Shown one piece after another: positions 63,858 through 64,000 of a stretch of DNA of 64,000 nucleotides. The translations under genes and the position numbers were made by a program. Below the pieces are notes generated by a model, which ran no database searches, was not told the DNA's origin, and saw nothing but the letters and a program-made list of their open reading frames with translations. Source of the stretch: Pseudomonas sp. GV071. GTDB taxonomy: Bacteria > Pseudomonadota > Gammaproteobacteria > Pseudomonadales > Pseudomonadaceae. Position 1 is the first letter of the stretch; each line of letters opens with the position of its first letter. The stretch covers positions 1 to 64,000 of the forward strand of contig NZ_QAOJ01000003.1 in assembly GCF_003050835.1 (NCBI RefSeq), in the 5' to 3' direction.

Positions 63858-64000
63858 TACTTTTCGATCACCTGGCCGCGCATCGGCGCCAGCCGCGCCA
63901 GCAGACGGTTCTGCGCCGGCTGCGGCACACCTTCGGCTTCCATGGCGTCTTGCAGATTTTCGACCAAGGCGTTGAAGTCGCTGCGAGTCAGGTGCTGGCC
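63857..64000 (-). CDS. Group 1 truncated haemoglobin-like protein, C-terminal fragment
   Basis: The last 47 residues of a minus-strand gene that starts beyond the window. The fragment has SDFNALVENLQDAMEAEGVP and QNRLLARLAPMRGQVIEK, the C-terminal helices G/H pattern of the 2/2 globins. These haem proteins bind oxygen or NO. The fragment alone cannot show the haem ligands. Its stop codon overlaps the start of the next gene. Confidence 0.75.
   Translation of the reverse strand, partial: GQHLTRSDFNALVENLQDAMEAEGVPQPAQNRLLARLAPMRGQVIEK

Overview
The window is about 62-65% GC, densely coded and carries Pseudomonas hallmarks: an OprD-type porin, a DUF2790 small periplasmic protein, a DUF1654 protein, the N-acetylglutaminylglutamine amide (NAGGN) osmolyte cluster, MetR, ModE, and many REP elements of the 'gtaggagcggcttcagccgcga' type. 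Gene content fits a member of the Pseudomonas fluorescens group. This is judged from family recognition only, without any database search. It reads as ordinary chromosome with small accessory patches, not as a prophage or large island.

Region by region. 1-5.8 kb: end of an OprD porin, ModE, a crotonase, a GNAT, two unknown small proteins, a lone RecF/SMC-like ATPase and a nitroreductase. 5.8-8.0 kb: a LexA-boxed DUF1654 gene, then an SGNH-hydrolase-like gene coupled to a truncated ORF beside tRNA-Thr(CGT). 8.0-21.2 kb: CvfB, VF530, an LTA-synthase-like sulfatase, an aldose dehydrogenase, a solute-binding protein, an unusual subtilase, an enoyl reductase-like protein, a DEAD-box helicase, NUDIX, RarD and an alpha/beta hydrolase. 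21.4-28.9 kb: MetR, DUF2790, and a four-gene tripartite efflux operon (outer-membrane factor, FUSC, DUF1656, HlyD) with a divergent LysR regulator. 29-32.3 kb: an FMN-dependent glutamate synthase-like protein and an AbiE toxin-antitoxin pair under striking inverted repeats. 32.4-40 kb: LysE, AraC, XapX, a quinone oxidoreductase, a solute-binding protein, MFS, cupin, AhpD-like, LysR and GST genes.

40.1-45.7 kb is a signalling block: a GAF/HD-GYP protein, a FecR-domain protein, an OmpA-like lipoprotein and a CHASE2 adenylate/guanylate cyclase. 45.7-52.8 kb holds an aldo/keto reductase, a VOC protein, a methyltransferase, a 1030-residue bifunctional penicillin-binding protein, an SMR pseudogene fragment, a TTG-start unknown and YnfA. 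Two oppositely oriented copies of a roughly 310-bp repeat enclose the VOC-to-SMR stretch. 52.9-61 kb carries YheU and the NAGGN system: amidotransferase, synthetase and M42 hydrolase, with a hybrid 7TMR-DISM sensor kinase downstream on the same strand, so osmolyte synthesis and sensing may be linked. The window closes with putP, an unknown membrane-anchored protein and the end of a truncated haemoglobin.

No complete prophage, insertion sequence or CRISPR array was seen. The most notable signals are the AbiE operator array, the LexA box before the DUF1654 gene, a subtilase whose canonical catalytic Asp is replaced by Glu, and a palindromic repeat family that supplies stop codons to adjacent genes.
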